In this document: piece by piece, positions 9,006 through 17,615 of the stretch
Position numbering within the stretch: the stretch's first letter is position 1
How the letters are laid out: each line of letters opens with the position of its first letter
Source of the DNA: Variovorax sp. PBL-E5
GTDB taxonomy: Bacteria > Pseudomonadota > Gammaproteobacteria > Burkholderiales > Burkholderiaceae_C
Reading direction: 5' to 3'
Assembly (NCBI RefSeq): GCF_901827185.1
Contig: NZ_LR594671.1
Coordinates: forward strand, 4,552,001 to 4,616,000
DNA length: 64,000 nt
Notes under the pieces: model-generated
The model's database searches: none
What the model was told of the DNA's origin: nothing
What the model saw: the letters and a program-made list of their open reading frames with translations, nothing else
Position numbers and translations under genes: made by a program

Positions 9006-10895
9006 ATGGTCAGGGCGGTACCTTCTCTTGCGCCGGCGTGGATGCCGGCGTTGCTTTTTGCGGGCAGCCTTCTCTTGCAGGGCTGCAGTCTGCTGCCGAC
9101 CAGGAATTCGACAGAAGCCGATGCCGTTCCGGCGCCGGTCACCGGTACCGCCCCGAAGACCGGCGGCGATGCCTTCACGGTGGACGTGCGCGCGCCTGCT
9201 CCGGTGCACGACTATCTGGTGCGCAACCTCGAGATCCAGCGCTACCGCGCGTTGAGCGACCTGGGCGCATCGGAGCTTTCGCGCCTGATGGTCGCCGCCG
9301 AGGCGAATGCGCGCGAGCTGCTCGGCACGCTCGGCTACTTCACGCCGACGCTCACCCTCGAGCTGAAGGAAACGCCCGGAGGCAAGGCGCCGCGCAAGGT
9401 GACGATCACCGTCGAACCCGGCGAACAGACGCGCGTGAGCACTGTGCAGATCGGCTTCAGCGGTCCCATCGCCGACGATACGGCCTCCCAGGCGCAGCGC
9501 GACGCCATCCGCACCGGGTGGACGCTGCGCGCGGGCCAGCCTTTCAGCCAGCAGGCCTGGGACAACGCCAAGGCCGCCGCCCTGCGCAACCTGACGGCCA
9601 AGCGCTATCCGACCGGCAGCCTGTTGTCGAGCCGCGCCGACATCGACGCCGACCGCAGCGAAGCCAGGCTGGGCGTCACCTACGTCTCCGGACCGTCCTA
9701 TCGCTTCGGCCCGCTGGAAGTGCATGGGAGCCAGCGCTACGACGCCGACGGCGCGCGCCGCATCGCGCGCGTGCCCACCGGCACCGACTACGACCAGCAG
9801 AAACTGCTCGATGCGCAGCAGCGCCTGGCCAGCAGCGGCTACTACGACTCCGTCTTCCTGACGCTCGACACCGAAGGCAACAACCCCCTGTGGGCGCCCG
9901 TCATCGCCCAGGTGCGCGAGGCGCCGCTGCAGAAGGTGGTGCTCGGCGCCGGCTTCACGACCGACAGCGGACCGCGACTGTCGGTCGATCACATCCACAA
10001 CCAGCTGCCGCTGCTCGGATGGCGCGCCGTATCCAAGCTGTCGCTCGACCGCGAGACGCAGTCGCTCGGCACCGACTGGAATGCGATCCCCGACGACAAG
10101 GGCTGGCGCCCGTTCGTGTCGGGCTTGCTGAAGAGCGAGACCTCCGGCAGCTACAAGGTCGACAGCGGCCGGCTGCGCGGCGGCATCGGCAGGAGCAGCG
10201 ACCACATCGACCGCAGCTACTTCCTGCAGTACGACTACGCCCAGAACCACGGCATCGACGCACCGCCGTCGGCCTCCGCGCTGAGCATCAACTGGAACTG
10301 GACCGCGCGCTATTTCGACGATGCAGCCGCGCCCACCCACGGCCACGGCCTGGCGCTGGAACTCGGCACCGGCTACACGCTGACCGGCCCACGCCTGCCG
10401 TTCACGCGCGCCTACGGACGCTGGGTCGGCATCTTTCCGTTCGGCAGCGTGCAGGGCGACGACGGCACGCAGGCCCGCCAGGGCCGCATCCAGCTGCGCG
10501 CCGAGGGCGGCGCGGTGTTCGCCAAGGACGCTGCGCAGATTCCGTCGACCCTGATGTTCCTCACGGGTGGCGACACCACGGTGCGCGGCTACAGCTACCG
10601 GCAGATCGGCACTGTGCGGGCCGACGGCCAGATCGAGGCCGGCCGCTACCTTGCAGTGGCCAGCGCCGAATGGCAGCGGCCCTTCGTGTACCACGGCAAG
10701 CTCACCGACTGGGAGAGCGTCGTGTTCATCGACGCCGGCGCCGTGGCCGACAAGCCGGCCGAACTCCAGGCCAAGGTGGGTGTCGGCATCGGCGCGCGCT
10801 GGCGCAGCCCGGTGGGACCGGTGCAGGCCGACCTGGCCTACGGCGTGGCGACGAGGCGCTTCAGATTGCACCTGCGCCTGGGCTTTTCCTTCTGA
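9006..10895 (+). CDS. tamA: TamA, Omp85-family outer-membrane translocation/assembly protein
   Basis: This 629-residue protein has an N-terminal signal with a lipobox-like LLLQGC (Cys27), POTRA-like repeats (about 70-290, for example YRFGPLEVHGSQRYD) and a C-terminal 16-strand Omp85 barrel with the typical GGDTTVRGYSYR loop and a terminal Phe (FSF). TamA pairs with TamB to move autotransporters or phospholipids to the outer membrane. tamB begins 12 bp downstream, confirming the pair. The lipobox is a variation on the usual SPI signal; whether it is lipidated is not shown. Confidence 0.92.
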   Translation: MVRAVPSLAPAWMPALLFAGSLLLQGCSLLPTRNSTEADAVPAPVTGTAPKTGGDAFTVDVRAPAPVHDYLVRNLEIQRYRALSDLGASELSRLMVAAEANARELLGTLGYFTPTLTLELKETPGGKAPRKVTITVEPGEQTRVSTVQIGFSGPIADDTASQAQRDAIRTGWTLRAGQPFSQQAWDNAKAAALRNLTAKRYPTGSLLSSRADIDADRSEARLGVTYVSGPSYRFGPLEVHGSQRYDADGARRIARVPTGTDYDQQKLLDAQQRLASSGYYDSVFLTLDTEGNNPLWAPVIAQVREAPLQKVVLGAGFTTDSGPRLSVDHIHNQLPLLGWRAVSKLSLDRETQSLGTDWNAIPDDKGWRPFVSGLLKSETSGSYKVDSGRLRGGIGRSSDHIDRSYFLQYDYAQNHGIDAPPSASALSINWNWTARYFDDAAAPTHGHGLALELGTGYTLTGPRLPFTRAYGRWVGIFPFGSVQGDDGTQARQGRIQLRAEGGAVFAKDAAQIPSTLMFLTGGDTTVRGYSYRQIGTVRADGQIEAGRYLAVASAEWQRPFVYHGKLTDWESVVFIDAGAVADKPAELQAKVGVGIGARWRSPVGPVQADLAYGVATRRFRLHLRLGFSF

Positions 10896-10906
10896 GGCAC
10901 GGCTCG

Positions 10907-13900
10907 ATGAACGACGATGCCGTTGCCAAGCCCACGCCGCCCGCGCCTGTGCCGGAGGTGCGCCGTTCGCGTGCCCGCCGCGCCTGGCTCGCCCTTGCCT
11001 GGAGTCTCGCCGGGCTGGTCGCGCTGGTGCTCGTGCTCGCGGCCGGCGCCTGGTGGTGGCTGGGCTCCAACCAGTCGCTGGCCTACGCGCTGACACAGGC
11101 CGCGCGCCATCTGCCCGCCGGCCAATCGCTGGAAAGCCGCGACGTGACGGGCTCGCTGAGGGCCGGCGGCCACATCGGCTGGCTGCGCTGGCAAGGCCCC
11201 GGCCTCGCGGTCGAAGTGCACGACGCGCGCATCGGCTGGGAGCTGGCGCCGCTGCTCCAGCGCAAGGTCCAGCTCGGCGAGGTGCATGCGGCCCAGGTGG
11301 CCATCGAACGCCGCGGGCCGCCCTCGGACAAGCCCGTCGAACCGCTCGAACCCATCGTGCTGCCGGTCGAGGTCGAGCTGCCGTTCCGCATCGACGAACT
11401 GCGCTGGGCCGGCCCGCCTGCGCTGCAGGCGACCGGCCTCGCCGGACACTACCGCTACGCCGACGCGCAGCACCAGCTCGACGTGACGGGCGTCGACATT
11501 GCGGACGGCCACTACGCCGCGCACGTCAAGCTGCAAGGCCCGGCACCGATGGCGCTCGACGCAGCGCTCGACGGGCGCGTGCGCGCCCCGCTGGCGAAAG
11601 ACCGCAGCATCGACGTGCTGGCCGAGGCCACCCTCAAGGGCACGCTCGCCACATCCGCGGCGCGGCTCGCGGCGACGGCGCAACTGAAGCCCGTGGACGA
11701 AAGCGCCGAGGCGCCGATGCAAGCGCAGTTGCAGGCGAACATCGCGCCCTGGCTGCCGCAGCCCGTGATCGATGCCAAGGCCGACCTGCGCAACGTCGAC
11801 CTCGCCCGACTCTGGCCGCAGGCGCCCGCGACGCTGCTGAGCGGCGAGATCGAAGCCGGCCCCGACGCCGGCAGCACGCCCGGTGGCCCCCAGGTCTGGC
11901 AGGCCAGCGCCGACATCCGCAATGCCCTGCCCGGCCCCTGGGACACGGCGAAACTCCCGATCGAACAGGTCGAGGCACGCGCGAGCTTCGACGGCACGAA
12001 CTGGGACATCCCCGAGGCCACCGTGCGGGCCGGCGGCGGACGCATCGAGGCCGAAGGACGGTGGAGTCCCGCGCCCGCACCGTGGCAGGCGCGCGCGACG
12101 ATCGAGGGCGTGCGTCCCGGCGCGCTCCACACCGAACTCGCAGGCGCGCCGGTGAACGGCCGCATCCGCGCCGAACAACGCGCCGAAGCCCTGATGTTCG
12201 ACCTCGCGCTCCAGGCCGAGGGCGGTGCCGGCAGCGCGGCACTGCAGGGTCTGCGGCTCGACCGCGCGGTGGCCGAGGGCCAGTGGGAGAAGCAGGTGCT
12301 CGACCTGCGTGCGCTGCACATCGACGCCGCGCACGCCAGCCTCGACGGCAAGCTGCAGCTGCGCGTGGCCGAGCAGGCCGGCAGCGGCGACCTGAACCTC
12401 GTCCTTCCGGGCGGCAAGGCGCAGGTGCACGGCCGCATCGCACCCGCCTCGGGCGGCGGGAACATCAAGGCGCAGGTCGACGATGCCGTCGCCCTGCAGC
12501 GCTGGGTCGAAGGCCTGCCCGGCCTCGAGAATGTGTTCACGGGTGCGACGGCGCAAGGCAATGCACGGCTCGATGCCAGCTGGCAAGGCGGATGGCAGGC
12601 GGTGCAGCGGCGCCTGCAGAACGCGACGGAGCCCGCCGCGCGCCCTGCGGCCGAGCCCACGCTGCAGGCCACGCTCGCGGTGCCGCGACTCGATGTGCGG
12701 CTGCCGCCGCCAGCGTCGGGCGCCGCGACCGCGCTGCGGTTGAACGGCGTGCACGCGGAACTGTCGGGCAGCCTGGCCCAGGCGACGCTGGCGCTGAAGG
12801 GCGAGGCATCGAGCGGCACGCAGAAGATCACGCTCGACACCCGGGCCAGCGGCGGCCTCGAGCGCGCCCGGCAATGGCGCGCGGCCGTCGCCAGCCTGCG
12901 CGTGCAGGCGCAGGACAGCACGCGGCCCGGCCCCTGGACGCTGGAGCTGAGCCGCGCCCTCAGCGCCACGGTGCGCACCGTACCCGGCAACGCACCTCGG
13001 CTGGAGGTCGAGGCCTCCGCTGCGGCCGCGACGTTGCGCGGCCCCGCGCCCGGCACCGTCCGCATCGATTGGGAACCGCTGCGTTTCAGCCGGAGCGGCG
13101 CCGCCACCAGCCACGCCTTCCGCCTGCAATCGAAAGGTCGCCTGCAGGGCTTGCCGATGGCCTGGGCCGAAGCGCTCGGCGGCAACTCGGCGCTGGCCGA
13201 GGCCGGCATCAGCGGCGACCTGCTGTTCGATGGCGATTGGGACATCGATGCCGGCGACACGCTGCGCGCCCGCGCCCGGCTCACGCGCCAGAGCGGAGAC
13301 ATCCGCGTGCAGGCCGGCGAAGCGGCGCTGGTCACGCGCATCACCAGCCACGGCACCGGCACGGCGAGCGAACGCAGCATGAATGCGGCGTCGGAGGGCC
13401 TCAGCACGCCGGCCGGCCTGCGCCAGGCGGAACTGACGCTCGACGCCGAAGGCGACACGGTGCGTGCCAAGCTGGCCTGGGACAGCGAACGCGCCGGCAC
13501 CATCCAGGCGGAGGCCAGCACGCACGTGTTGCAGCATGCGGGCGGCTGGCAATGGGCGCCCGATGCGCCGCTCGCCGGCCATGTCGCGGCACGGCTGCCC
13601 AACCTCGGCGTGTGGTCGATCCTCGCGCCGCCCGGCTGGCGCGTCGCCGGCACGCTGCAGGCCGACGCCACGCTCTCGGGCAGCCGCGCTGCGCCGCGCT
13701 GGAACGGCACGCTGGGCGCCGACCAGCTGGCGCTGCGCGCGCTGGTCGAAGGGCTGGACCTGCGCGACGGGAAACTGCGCGCCTCGCTGTCGGGCGACCA
13801 TGTCGAGATCACCGAATTCACGCTCAAGGGCGGCGCCGGCAGCCAGGTCCGCATCGCGGGCCAGAGCGGCAACCGCAGCACCGGGGCCAGCGAAGCCGCG

Positions 13901-14983
13901 AGCGACGGCGGCACGCTCTCGGCGCGCGGCCAGCTCTCGTGGGCGTCGATGTCGCCCGCGAGCGCCGGCTCGGGCCTGCGCATGGACCTGCAGGCCCAGG
14001 TGCGCGCGTTGCGCGTGCTGGTGCGCACCGACCGCCAGGTCACGCTCTCGGGCGATCTGCAAGCCAGATTGGAGAGCGGCCAGTTCACCGTGCGCGGCAA
14101 CCTCAAGACCGACCGCGCCGTGATCATCCTGCCCGACGAGACCGCACCCAGCCTCGGCAGCGACGTCTTCGTGCACTCGGCGGCGAAAGACCGCGAAGCC
14201 GAACAGGAAACCCGGCGCCAGACCGCGCGCGACGAAACCCAGGCGGCCAGGGCGCAGACCGCCAAGCCCTTCGACGTCGCCGTGACCTTCGATCTCGGCG
14301 ACGATTTCGCGGTGCAGGGACGCGGCATCACCACGCGCCTGGAGGGCAAGCTCGACATCCGCAGCAACTCGCTCGACGCGCCGCCGCGCATCACCGGCGA
14401 GGTGAAGACCGTCAAGGGCCAGTACCGCGCCTACGGCCAGCAGCTGGACGTGGAAACGGGCCTGGCGCGCTTCAACGGCCCGTTCGACAACCCGCAGCTC
14501 GACATCCTGGCGATCCGTCCCAACATCACGCAGCGCGCCGGCGTCCAGATCAGCGGCACCGCGCAATCGCCGCGCGTGCGCTTGTATTCCGAGCCTTCGC
14601 TGTCGGACGCGGAGACGCTGTCATGGGTCGTGCTGGGCCGTGCATCGGCCGCCAGCGGCGGCGAGTCGCTGCTGATGCAGCAGGCCGCGCTGGCGCTGCT
14701 CAGTGGCCTCGGCAAGGGCAGTTCCGGCGGCGGGCTCGCCAGCCGCTTCGGGCTCGACGAGGTCGGCTTCAAGGGGCCGGGCAGCGGCGGTGATCTGCGC
14801 GAATCGGCGGTCACGCTCGGCAAGCGGCTGGCGCGGGATTTCTATCTCACCTACGAGCGCAGCCTGTCGGGCACCCTGGGCACCCTCTTCATCTTCTACG
14901 ACCTGACCACCCGGCTGACGCTGCGCGCGCAGGCAGGCCAGCAAAGCGGCATCGACCTGATCTACACGGTCAAGTACGACTGA
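10907..14983 (+). CDS. tamB: TamB, translocation and assembly module inner-membrane-anchored protein
   Basis: This 1358-residue protein has one N-terminal membrane anchor (about residues 22-48; WLALAWSLAGLVALVLVLAA) followed by a long beta-rich region and the conserved C-terminal TamB (DUF490) domain (about 1080-1358), which includes GEVKTVKGQYRAYGQQ and IVVLGRAS-type sequence. It spans the periplasm as a hydrophobic groove and contacts TamA. The ATG at 10907 was chosen because the membrane anchor follows directly; the open frame extends further upstream but overlaps tamA. Very long antisense frames inside this gene are codon-bias artefacts. Confidence 0.93.
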   Translation: MNDDAVAKPTPPAPVPEVRRSRARRAWLALAWSLAGLVALVLVLAAGAWWWLGSNQSLAYALTQAARHLPAGQSLESRDVTGSLRAGGHIGWLRWQGPGLAVEVHDARIGWELAPLLQRKVQLGEVHAAQVAIERRGPPSDKPVEPLEPIVLPVEVELPFRIDELRWAGPPALQATGLAGHYRYADAQHQLDVTGVDIADGHYAAHVKLQGPAPMALDAALDGRVRAPLAKDRSIDVLAEATLKGTLATSAARLAATAQLKPVDESAEAPMQAQLQANIAPWLPQPVIDAKADLRNVDLARLWPQAPATLLSGEIEAGPDAGSTPGGPQVWQASADIRNALPGPWDTAKLPIEQVEARASFDGTNWDIPEATVRAGGGRIEAEGRWSPAPAPWQARATIEGVRPGALHTELAGAPVNGRIRAEQRAEALMFDLALQAEGGAGSAALQGLRLDRAVAEGQWEKQVLDLRALHIDAAHASLDGKLQLRVAEQAGSGDLNLVLPGGKAQVHGRIAPASGGGNIKAQVDDAVALQRWVEGLPGLENVFTGATAQGNARLDASWQGGWQAVQRRLQNATEPAARPAAEPTLQATLAVPRLDVRLPPPASGAATALRLNGVHAELSGSLAQATLALKGEASSGTQKITLDTRASGGLERARQWRAAVASLRVQAQDSTRPGPWTLELSRALSATVRTVPGNAPRLEVEASAAAATLRGPAPGTVRIDWEPLRFSRSGAATSHAFRLQSKGRLQGLPMAWAEALGGNSALAEAGISGDLLFDGDWDIDAGDTLRARARLTRQSGDIRVQAGEAALVTRITSHGTGTASERSMNAASEGLSTPAGLRQAELTLDAEGDTVRAKLAWDSERAGTIQAEASTHVLQHAGGWQWAPDAPLAGHVAARLPNLGVWSILAPPGWRVAGTLQADATLSGSRAAPRWNGTLGADQLALRALVEGLDLRDGKLRASLSGDHVEITEFTLKGGAGSQVRIAGQSGNRSTGASEAASDGGTLSARGQLSWASMSPASAGSGLRMDLQAQVRALRVLVRTDRQVTLSGDLQARLESGQFTVRGNLKTDRAVIILPDETAPSLGSDVFVHSAAKDREAEQETRRQTARDETQAARAQTAKPFDVAVTFDLGDDFAVQGRGITTRLEGKLDIRSNSLDAPPRITGEVKTVKGQYRAYGQQLDVETGLARFNGPFDNPQLDILAIRPNITQRAGVQISGTAQSPRVRLYSEPSLSDAETLSWVVLGRASAASGGESLLMQQAALALLSGLGKGSSGGGLASRFGLDEVGFKGPGSGGDLRESAVTLGKRLARDFYLTYERSLSGTLGTLFIFYDLTTRLTLRAQAGQQSGIDLIYTVKYD

Positions 14984-15007
14984 ACTGGTAAAGTCGCGTT
15001 CGCCTTC

Positions 15008-15082
15008 GTCCTCGTAGTTCAATGGATAGAACGGGGTCCTCCTAAGACTCAGATACAGGTTCGATTCCTGTCGAGGGCACCA
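15008..15082 (+). tRNA. tRNA-Arg (anticodon CCU), phage attachment site
   Basis: The cloverleaf can be folded by eye. The 7-bp acceptor stem is GTCCTCG with CGAGGGC (one G-U pair), the D arm is GTTC/GAAC, the anticodon stem is GGGTC/GACTC with loop CTCCTAA (anticodon CCU), and the T arm CAGGTTCGATTCCTG is followed by discriminator A and an encoded CCA. Its 3' 27 bases are repeated at 54904-54930, so it is the attB gene of the prophage and is restored intact by attL. Confidence 0.95.
15056..15082 (+). repeat. attL core (27 bp)
   Basis: This is the first copy of the 27-bp core covering the T arm, acceptor stem and CCA of tRNA-Arg. It is identical to 54904-54930; the identity stops exactly at both ends (A versus C before it, G versus C after it). 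Confidence 0.93.
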
Positions 15083-15117
15083 GTAAGCCATTGATTATTA
15101 ACGAAATTAATATCGTT

Positions 15118-15140
15118 CGGGACGCAAGCGGGACAAAAAC
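15118..15140 (+). promoter_or_regulatory. Candidate integrase arm-type sites, left
   Basis: Two direct copies of CGGGAC (15118-15123 and 15129-15134) are followed by AAAAAC, 36 bp inside attL. The 12-mer CGGGACAAAAAC recurs in the same orientation at 54795-54806 near attR, where there is also a second CGGGAC. A repeat flanking both sides of the reconstituted attP is what arm-type integrase sites look like. The role is inferred. Confidence 0.5.
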
Positions 15141-15244
15141 GAGGGCATAGAACGTTGTCAACGCCGGGCTGTATGTTTAGCCAGCTACGCCGTCGGACAC
15201 AGCCGCGACGTGCGAAAAGTGGCGCTTTCGCTAAGCCCAATCGC

Positions 15245-15273
15245 TTGATACGGTAATACCGAGTCCATATACT
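15245..15273 (+). promoter_or_regulatory. Sigma70-type promoter for the attL-side accessory gene
   Basis: TTGATA (15245-15250) and TATACT (15268-15273) are separated by exactly 17 bp on the plus strand, giving a transcript start near 15280. This would drive the nucleotidyltransferase-like gene independently of the phage lytic operons. Confidence 0.6.
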
Positions 15274-15457
15274 GACGTTAAGCAAGCAGGCAATTTTGCC
15301 TCGAAACGCAGAGAAGACCCCGTGAACCGCAAACCACATTCAGCTGACGCTGCCTCGCAGGGCGTGCGCTCTGCTTCGCCTGCGTACAACCTGCAGGATG
15401 TGAAGGCCAGAGCGATGCGGTCGTCGGCCTCTGCCCATGTGAAGCCTCCGGCTGGAG

Positions 15458-16390
15458 GTGGCAGCATGTTCGGATTCGTTCCCCCTGACATCGAAATCAG
15501 AGTCTGCCACTGGCCGAAGCTCTAAGCCGGCCTTGCGGATCCGGGACTACGTCAACACTCACGGTGTCGACGCTTTCAACAGAGACGATTTCTTTTTTGT
15601 AGGCTCGAAGGTCTCGAATGATCCTGCGCGCTTGGTCTTGGTGGGCGGCCAAGCGATCGAAGCTTGGGGGCTCTACTTCAAGGTCTTGGCTCCGAGCGGC
15701 GACGTTCAGCCACTGACTGAGGATACCGACTGGTTCGGCAAAAAAGAGTCTGCGATCTGGTTGTGCAAGCAACTAGGCCGAGATAACACCGACCTTCAGT
15801 TGGCCTCGCCCGAAGATCCGTCGCCCAACACTGCAGTAGCGTTTCACAAGCGCCCAGACGGAAGAGTCGTGTTGATCGATTTTTTGAAATCGCTCGTCGG
15901 ACTCGATCCCAAGGCCATTGTTGAACGCGCGGTGCCTGTTCAAGTTGGCCCGGTCCACCTCTACATCCTGCACCCATTGCTGTGTCTTGAAAGTCGCCTG
16001 GCGAACTTGGCGCATCTTCCTGCAAAGCGCAACAGCAATGGTGTGATGCAAGCGCAGTGGGCAATCAACATCGTTGCAGCATATTTACGCCAGCTCGTGG
16101 AAATCGCACCGATGCGCGAGGCTATGACAGCCTGCCGCGAGGTCTCGGAGGCGGCTGAGTATCGAGCAGGCCCCTACTGCTACGACGAGTTCAACATCGA
16201 TCCCCTTCAGGCGATCACTCGCGAACTTTTGGAACGCATCGGCGGCCTGTTTTCTACTGAGGATTGGCCGCGACGCCTTGCACGAATCGACAAGCAGAGA
16301 GCCAAGCGTGCCGCGCGGGTGATCGCGCGACAGCAAATCGTTAGCTACAAGTTCACGCTGACGCCACCGACCAAGCCGCAGAAAGCTTGA
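15458..16390 (+). CDS. Nucleotidyltransferase-fold protein (AbiEii-like), prophage accessory gene
   Basis: The frame has 310 codons from ATG 15458, but the first 25 residues are low-complexity and a TTG at 15533 (285 residues, LRIRDYVNTHGVDAF) may be the true start. The signature of nucleotidyltransferase folds is present: VLVGGQAIEAWG, then a TEDTDW acidic pair, and a third acidic residue in VVLIDFLKSL. AbiEii-type toxins and related defence proteins share this pattern. No AbiEi-like antitoxin partner is seen. The gene sits alone beside attL with its own promoter, a common location for lysogenic accessory or anti-phage genes. Its base composition looks lower in GC than the late genes. Function beyond the fold is inference. 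Confidence 0.65.
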   Translation: MAACSDSFPLTSKSESATGRSSKPALRIRDYVNTHGVDAFNRDDFFFVGSKVSNDPARLVLVGGQAIEAWGLYFKVLAPSGDVQPLTEDTDWFGKKESAIWLCKQLGRDNTDLQLASPEDPSPNTAVAFHKRPDGRVVLIDFLKSLVGLDPKAIVERAVPVQVGPVHLYILHPLLCLESRLANLAHLPAKRNSNGVMQAQWAINIVAAYLRQLVEIAPMREAMTACREVSEAAEYRAGPYCYDEFNIDPLQAITRELLERIGGLFSTEDWPRRLARIDKQRAKRAARVIARQQIVSYKFTLTPPTKPQKA

Positions 16391-16550
16391 GAGTGATATC
16401 AGCTACGGAGAGGCCTAAAATACCCTCACCGCGGCAAACGATACGTCGTCCCCGGGAGTGCTCATCAGGTTGTGCCGTGTCAATGGCGGTCTTCGGACCG
16501 TGAAAGTACGAGAGGTGGAAATCGGCGCCACCCCCTCCTGATTGGCCCGC

Positions 16551-16575
16551 AAAGCCCCCTACATCAGGGGGCTTT
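16551..16575. terminator. Bidirectional terminator
   Basis: AAAGCCCCCT and AGGGGGCTTT form a perfect 10-bp stem with loop ACATC, followed by a T-rich stretch (GCTGTTTCT) on the plus strand. It lies between convergent genes. Confidence 0.7.
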
Positions 16576-16732
16576 GCTGTTTCTGGCGCCCGGGTGCGCA
16601 AGATGACATCTGCCGATGGAAGCGGTAAAATCGCTCTACCGTGTCGGCACCCCCGGCCGTAGTGTTTTTCCGCGGTGACGCGCTTCGGCAAGAGTGAGTA
16701 CCCAACCTCACCCCGCGGACAAGACCAGATAG

Positions 16733-16757
16733 GCCCCCGATCGAAAGACCCGGGGGC
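16733..16757. terminator. Terminator at the end of the late operon
   Basis: GCCCCCG pairs with CGGGGGC around an 11-nt loop. The hairpin directly follows the stop codon of the last late gene on the minus strand; on the plus strand it is followed by TTATTTCTTT, so it is a better terminator for plus-strand transcripts. Confidence 0.55.
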
Positions 16758-17615
16758 TTATTTCTTTCTGGGCGGCAGCCCATCCGGAAAGATGCTGCGG
16801 ATCTCGAACCCGGCGTCGCCCGGCGCCAGCGGCATCGTCGCGTCGTAATACCGCTTTGTGACCGGATCCCATTGCCTGCGGTTGACCAGGGCCGGATTTT
16901 GGAAGGCCTTCGCGGGATCGAGGTCGACGCCTGCACGCGGCTGCATCGCCCGCTCGGCGAAGTCCGCCATTTCCTCAGGCGTGTAGTTCTGCTGATCGAC
17001 GCGCTTGGCCAGCAGCTTGTTGAACGCCGCATCGGTCATGAAGACCTGATTGCTCGGCGCCGTCAGGCCGTACCGCGCGAGCTGCTTCGCCTGGCCGTCC
17101 GTCACGTCACCAAAGGGATATGTCCCGCTCGACTGGCGAGCGCGCATGTCGGCGAGATACCGCGCCTTGCCGGCCGGAAAGATTGCACCGATCTGTGAAT
17201 CCAGTGACCCGGGCCGCGGGCCGCTGTTCATCATGTCGATCACAGAGTTTGCGTCGATGACGGGCAACGCGCGCGCGACCTTGGCGCCGGCGACGGGCAG
17301 CGCCGCGGTAGCGAGCGCCTCAGCCAGCGCGTTGCGATTGGGCGAGACGAAGCCGCCATCCTGCAGCTTCTGGCCGATCCATTCCGAGCCCCCTACCGGG
17401 TTCGTGATCGGCTGCGGCAGCTGGTCGGCCGACAGCAGCCCCATCTGGCCGCCCAGATAGCCCCCAGCCATGAGGCCCGCATTCACCACGCCGGTCGCAG
17501 CATCGACCGGCGCCCCCAGCAGGCCGCCGACAACGCCGCGGTTTGCCGCATCGAGCAGGCCGCCGCCGAAGTCGGAACGGAAGGCAGGATCCGAGAGCGC
17601 ATCGAGCAAGCCCAT
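16758..17615 (-). CDS. Phage protein with C-terminal domain of unknown function, last late gene
   Basis: This 285-residue protein has a small-residue-rich N-terminal half (about 1-120, GGGLLDAANRGVVGGLLGAP and NPVGGSEWIGQKL), of a kind shared with phage ejection or polyvalent proteins. The C-terminal half (about 150-285; TYPFGDVTDGQAKQLARYGL, FMTDAAFNKLLAKRV) is more globular. The pattern resembles phage-encoded barnase/EndoU/RelE-like nuclease modules at the ends of virion proteins, but I cannot identify catalytic residues. It directly follows the holin-like gene (start 1 bp from its stop), so it is co-transcribed with lysis genes. It may be a virion-associated or ejected protein. Confidence 0.6.
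   Translation of the reverse strand: MGLLDALSDPAFRSDFGGGLLDAANRGVVGGLLGAPVDAATGVVNAGLMAGGYLGGQMGLLSADQLPQPITNPVGGSEWIGQKLQDGGFVSPNRNALAEALATAALPVAGAKVARALPVIDANSVIDMMNSGPRPGSLDSQIGAIFPAGKARYLADMRARQSSGTYPFGDVTDGQAKQLARYGLTAPSNQVFMTDAAFNKLLAKRVDQQNYTPEEMADFAERAMQPRAGVDLDPAKAFQNPALVNRRQWDPVTKRYYDATMPLAPGDAGFEIRSIFPDGLPPRKK

Larger units (their letters stand above)
15083..15457. other. Attachment-proximal stretch without a confident gene
   Basis: This 375-bp stretch holds the left arm-type repeats (15118-15140) and a promoter-like sequence (15245-15273). A plus-strand frame from GTG 15322 to 15525 (67 codons) follows the promoter but has no recognisable motif and may be untranslated leader. The minus-strand frame across the tRNA is not a gene. 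Confidence 0.5.
16391..16757. other. Convergent intergenic region with several strong RNA hairpins
   Basis: No coding frame is convincing. A perfect 10-bp stem with a 5-nt loop lies at 16551-16575 and a 7-bp GC stem at 16733-16757. Between them, 16667-16722 can form a long interrupted stem (TCCGCGGTGA pairing with TCACCCCGCGGA, two-base bulge). It separates the plus-strand nucleotidyltransferase gene from the end of the late operon. It may simply be a terminator cluster, but a structured RNA is possible. Confidence 0.5.

Noticed and set aside
10567..14793. Very long open frames on both strands across tamB (1408 codons plus, 1242 codons minus)
   Set aside because: They are Arg/Pro-rich shadows of the real tamB frame in high-GC DNA; the TamB frame has the membrane anchor and conserved C-terminus.
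15049..15339. Minus-strand frame ending in GALDRNRTCI
   Set aside because: It begins inside the tRNA-Arg gene; the ending is the translated antisense of the tRNA, a common false gene.
15322..15525. 67-codon plus-strand frame upstream of the nucleotidyltransferase
   Set aside because: No motif, GTG start and stop before the next gene; kept only as a possible leader.
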